Assembly: GCA_902797565.1 (NCBI GenBank)
Contig: CADBTO010000011.1
Location: forward strand, 1 to 7,237
DNA from: an uncultured Lachnospiraceae bacterium
GTDB lineage: Bacteria; Bacillota; Clostridia; Lachnospirales; Lachnospiraceae
Direction of reading: 5' to 3'
Length of the DNA: 7,237 nt
This document shows positions 5,680-7,237 of the stretch, piece after piece. The notes under the pieces were generated by a model, which saw nothing but the letters and a program-made list of their open reading frames with translations, made no database searches and was not told where the DNA came from. Both the position numbers and the translations under genes were made by a program. Every line of letters starts with the position of its first letter. Position 1 is the first letter of the stretch.

Positions 5680-6666
5680 ATGCAGTTTGGTTTTGGTTCC
5701 ATGATTGAAAAGCTGAAGAAGAATCCGAAGACGATCGTCTTCACAGAGGGGAGCGATCCCCGGATCCTGGAGGCGGCATCCCGGCTTTTGGCAAGCAACT
5801 TCCTTCGTCCGATCCTGCTCGGAAACCGTGGGGAAATTGAGGCAGCAGCAGAGGACGCAGGCTACAATATCCGCGGGGCGAACATTATTGATCCGGAGAA
5901 TTATGACCGTTTCGATGAAATGGTGGAACTTTTTGTTGAACTTCGGAAGAGCAAAGGCGTGACAGAAGAGCAGGCTAGGAAAACGCTCTCCGCGTCAAAC
6001 TATTTTGGTACCATGCTGGTGAAGATGGGCGTGGCGGATTCACTGCTCGGCGGTGCGACCTATTCCACTGCGGATACGGTGCGTCCGGCGCTTCAGCTGC
6101 TGAAGACGAAGCCGGGAAATACTGTTGTTTCTTCCTGCTTCATTCTGGTGCGTCCTTCTGCAACCGGAGAAAATGAAGTGCTGGCGATGGCGGATTGCGC
6201 GATCAATATCAACCCGTCTGAGGATGAGCTGGTGGAGATCTGCGGCGAGACGGTACAGTGTGCGAAGATCTTCGGCGTGGATCCGAAGGTGGCGTTCCTT
6301 TCCTACTCGACGCTGGGTTCCGGCAAGGGCGAGACGGTGGATAAGATGCGGAATGCGGCGGCAAAGGCAAAGGCGAAGTATCCGGATACGCCAATCACCG
6401 GGGAACTGCAGTTCGATGCAGCTGTGGATCCGCGTGTGGCGCGTACCAAGTGCCCGAACTCCGATGTGGCCGGTCATGCAAATACCTTTATCTTCCCGGA
6501 TATTTCCGCAGGGAATATCGGGTACAAGATTGCCCAGAGGCTGGGGAATTTCAGCGCATATGGCCCGATTCTTCTGGGGCTGAATGGTTCGATCAACGAC
6601 CTTTCCAGGGGCTGCAACGCGATCGAGGTCTATTCTATGGCAATTATCACGGCGGCGTTGGCGTAA
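5680..6666 (+). CDS. pta: Phosphate acetyltransferase
   Basis: This cytosolic enzyme interconverts acetyl-CoA and acetyl phosphate. With acetate kinase it yields ATP and acetate in fermentation. The 328-residue product matches the usual single-domain Pta length of about 325-335, with no N-terminal DRTGG/CobB-like extension. Family stretches include VFTEGSDPRILEAA near the N-terminus, SYSTLGSGKG (208-217), GELQFDAA (241-248), ANTFIFPDISAGNIGYK ending at residue 283, and YGPILLGLNGSINDLSRG near the C-terminus. The start at 5680 is chosen because AAGGAGG (5668-5674) lies 5 nt upstream and the protein then has family length. The frame stays open to a GTG at 5545, but that extension only translates the repeat. 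The gene ackA, often adjacent, does not follow. Confidence 0.96.
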   Translation: MQFGFGSMIEKLKKNPKTIVFTEGSDPRILEAASRLLASNFLRPILLGNRGEIEAAAEDAGYNIRGANIIDPENYDRFDEMVELFVELRKSKGVTEEQARKTLSASNYFGTMLVKMGVADSLLGGATYSTADTVRPALQLLKTKPGNTVVSSCFILVRPSATGENEVLAMADCAININPSEDELVEICGETVQCAKIFGVDPKVAFLSYSTLGSGKGETVDKMRNAAAKAKAKYPDTPITGELQFDAAVDPRVARTKCPNSDVAGHANTFIFPDISAGNIGYKIAQRLGNFSAYGPILLGLNGSINDLSRGCNAIEVYSMAIITAALA

Positions 6667-6699
6667 ATTGTGCGAGAAGCCAAAAAGGAGTACGGAAAG

Positions 6700-6783
6700 A
6701 TGAAACGGATGATCATATGCATTGTTTCGGTTGTGGCAATTGCCGGAATCTGTATTACGGCACTAGGTACGATCAGAAGCTGA
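6700..6783 (+). CDS. Putative 27-residue single-pass membrane peptide
   Basis: This short ORF starts MKRMIICIVSVVAIAGICI and ends GTIRS. It has a basic N-terminus (Lys2, Arg3), a hydrophobic segment of about 20 residues (4-23) and an Arg-Ser tail: the layout of a one-pass membrane peptide, or a signal sequence with nothing after it. A consensus AAGGAG (6685-6690) lies 9 nt upstream of the ATG, and the ORF sits 33 nt after pta on the same strand, followed at once by a strong hairpin. These make real expression plausible. No family is recognised. It could also be the relic of a longer gene. Confidence 0.5.
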   Translation: MKRMIICIVSVVAIAGICITALGTIRS

Positions 6784-6787
6784 GACA

Positions 6788-6817
6788 TACAGCGGCAGGT
6801 TTTCGCCTGCCGCTGTG
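6788..6817 (+). terminator. Strong stem-loop after pta and the small ORF, probable terminator
   Basis: ACAGCGGCAGG (6789-6799) pairs perfectly with CCTGCCGCTGT (6806-6816) around the loop TTTTCG, giving an 11-bp GC-rich stem, plus a T-G wobble at its base. It begins 5 nt after the small ORF's stop codon. The usual U-tract is missing (GTTCGGTATT follows), so it may end transcription imperfectly, or instead protect the 3' end of the pta message while letting some read-through reach recJ. Confidence 0.6.
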
Positions 6818-6875
6818 TTCGGTATTAAGGCAATTTGTCAAAAAAAGTATACATATCAGATGAGGAGAAGATGGC

Positions 6876-7237
6876 ATGGCTGGATGGTCAGTTCGGGCAA
6901 AGAAAGCTGATTTTTTTGGATTAGCGGAGAAATTTCATATCGATCCAGTCACGGTTCGGGTTATGGTCAATCGTGGAGTGACGGAGGAACAGATGGAGGG
7001 ATATCTGCATCCATCGCTGTCACAGCTGCATGATGGCATTGTCATGAAGGATATGAAACGTGCCGTGGATATCCTGAAGGCGGAAATCCGCGCGGGGTCG
7101 AAAATCCGGGTAATCGGAGATTATGATGTAGATGGAATCTTCTCTTCGTGCATCCTTGTTAAAGCAATCAGGAAATGCGGCGGGAATGTGGACTATGCGA
7201 TCCCGCATCGGGAGAATGACGGCTATGGCGTGAATCC
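6876..7237 (+). CDS. recJ: Single-stranded-DNA-specific exonuclease RecJ, N-terminal part
   Basis: RecJ degrades single-stranded DNA 5' to 3' in recombination, mismatch and base-excision repair. Only the first 120 codons are in the window; the gene runs off the right edge with no stop. The DHH-phosphoesterase motif IGDYDVDGIFS (residues 80-90, metal-binding Asp82, Asp84, Asp86) and PHRENDGYGVN (110-120) identify the family. Before them, the helical part with TEEQMEGYLHPSLSQLHD (36-53) is typical of RecJ N-termini. GAGGAG (6862-6867) lies 8 nt before the chosen ATG. An ATG 5 nt earlier (6871) is in another frame and hits TAG after 17 codons. A weak TATACA at 6848-6853 could be a -10 element, but no good -35 was found. 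Confidence 0.93.
   Translation, partial: MAGWSVRAKKADFFGLAEKFHIDPVTVRVMVNRGVTEEQMEGYLHPSLSQLHDGIVMKDMKRAVDILKAEIRAGSKIRVIGDYDVDGIFSSCILVKAIRKCGGNVDYAIPHRENDGYGVN

Overview
This 7.2-kb window reads as ordinary chromosome of a Gram-positive Clostridia, most likely Lachnospiraceae. The grounds are moderately high GC, strong AAGGAG-type ribosome binding sites before almost every gene, sigma-A promoters with 17-bp spacers, an ECF transporter S component, a DUF4250-type small protein, and a pta/malQ/purD/recJ complement of a fermenting anaerobe. No phage, insertion sequence, CRISPR array, rRNA or tRNA was seen. The family assignment is inference.

Layout, left to right. Bases 1-42 are the tail of an intergenic repeat that supplies the ribosome binding site of purD (44-1333), the GAR synthetase of purine synthesis. 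A 59-residue DUF4250-type protein follows (1385-1564). Bases 1569-1672 hold three imperfect 35-bp tandem repeats, the last covering the end of a convergent ECF transporter S-component gene (1653-2273, minus). A 249-bp divergent intergenic region (2274-2522) carries a promoter and hairpin-forming leader for the ECF gene and a near-consensus promoter for malQ (2523-4043), a GH77 4-alpha-glucanotransferase. Next come a membrane-anchored CapA-family protein (4134-5522) with its own promoter, then a structured repeat of about 130 bp (5539-5667), then pta (5680-6666), phosphate acetyltransferase. A 27-codon membrane peptide ORF (6700-6783) and an 11-bp-stem hairpin (6789-6816) separate pta from recJ (6876 to the right edge, truncated), the single-strand DNA exonuclease.

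The genes are mostly housekeeping functions and do not form one pathway: purine synthesis, alpha-glucan use, acetate/acetyl-CoA energy metabolism, cell surface and DNA repair. malQ releases and rearranges glucose from maltodextrins, and pta acts at the end of the resulting fermentation, but the two genes are not an evident operon.

The most unusual signal is the repeat that precedes both purD and pta. The two copies share an exact 19-nt core containing a Shine-Dalgarno sequence, a GTATCG box exactly 20 nt upstream of it, and a hairpin between them whose sequence differs while its position is kept. This looks like a dispersed, structured 5'-leader element. No convincing new multi-gene system is present.
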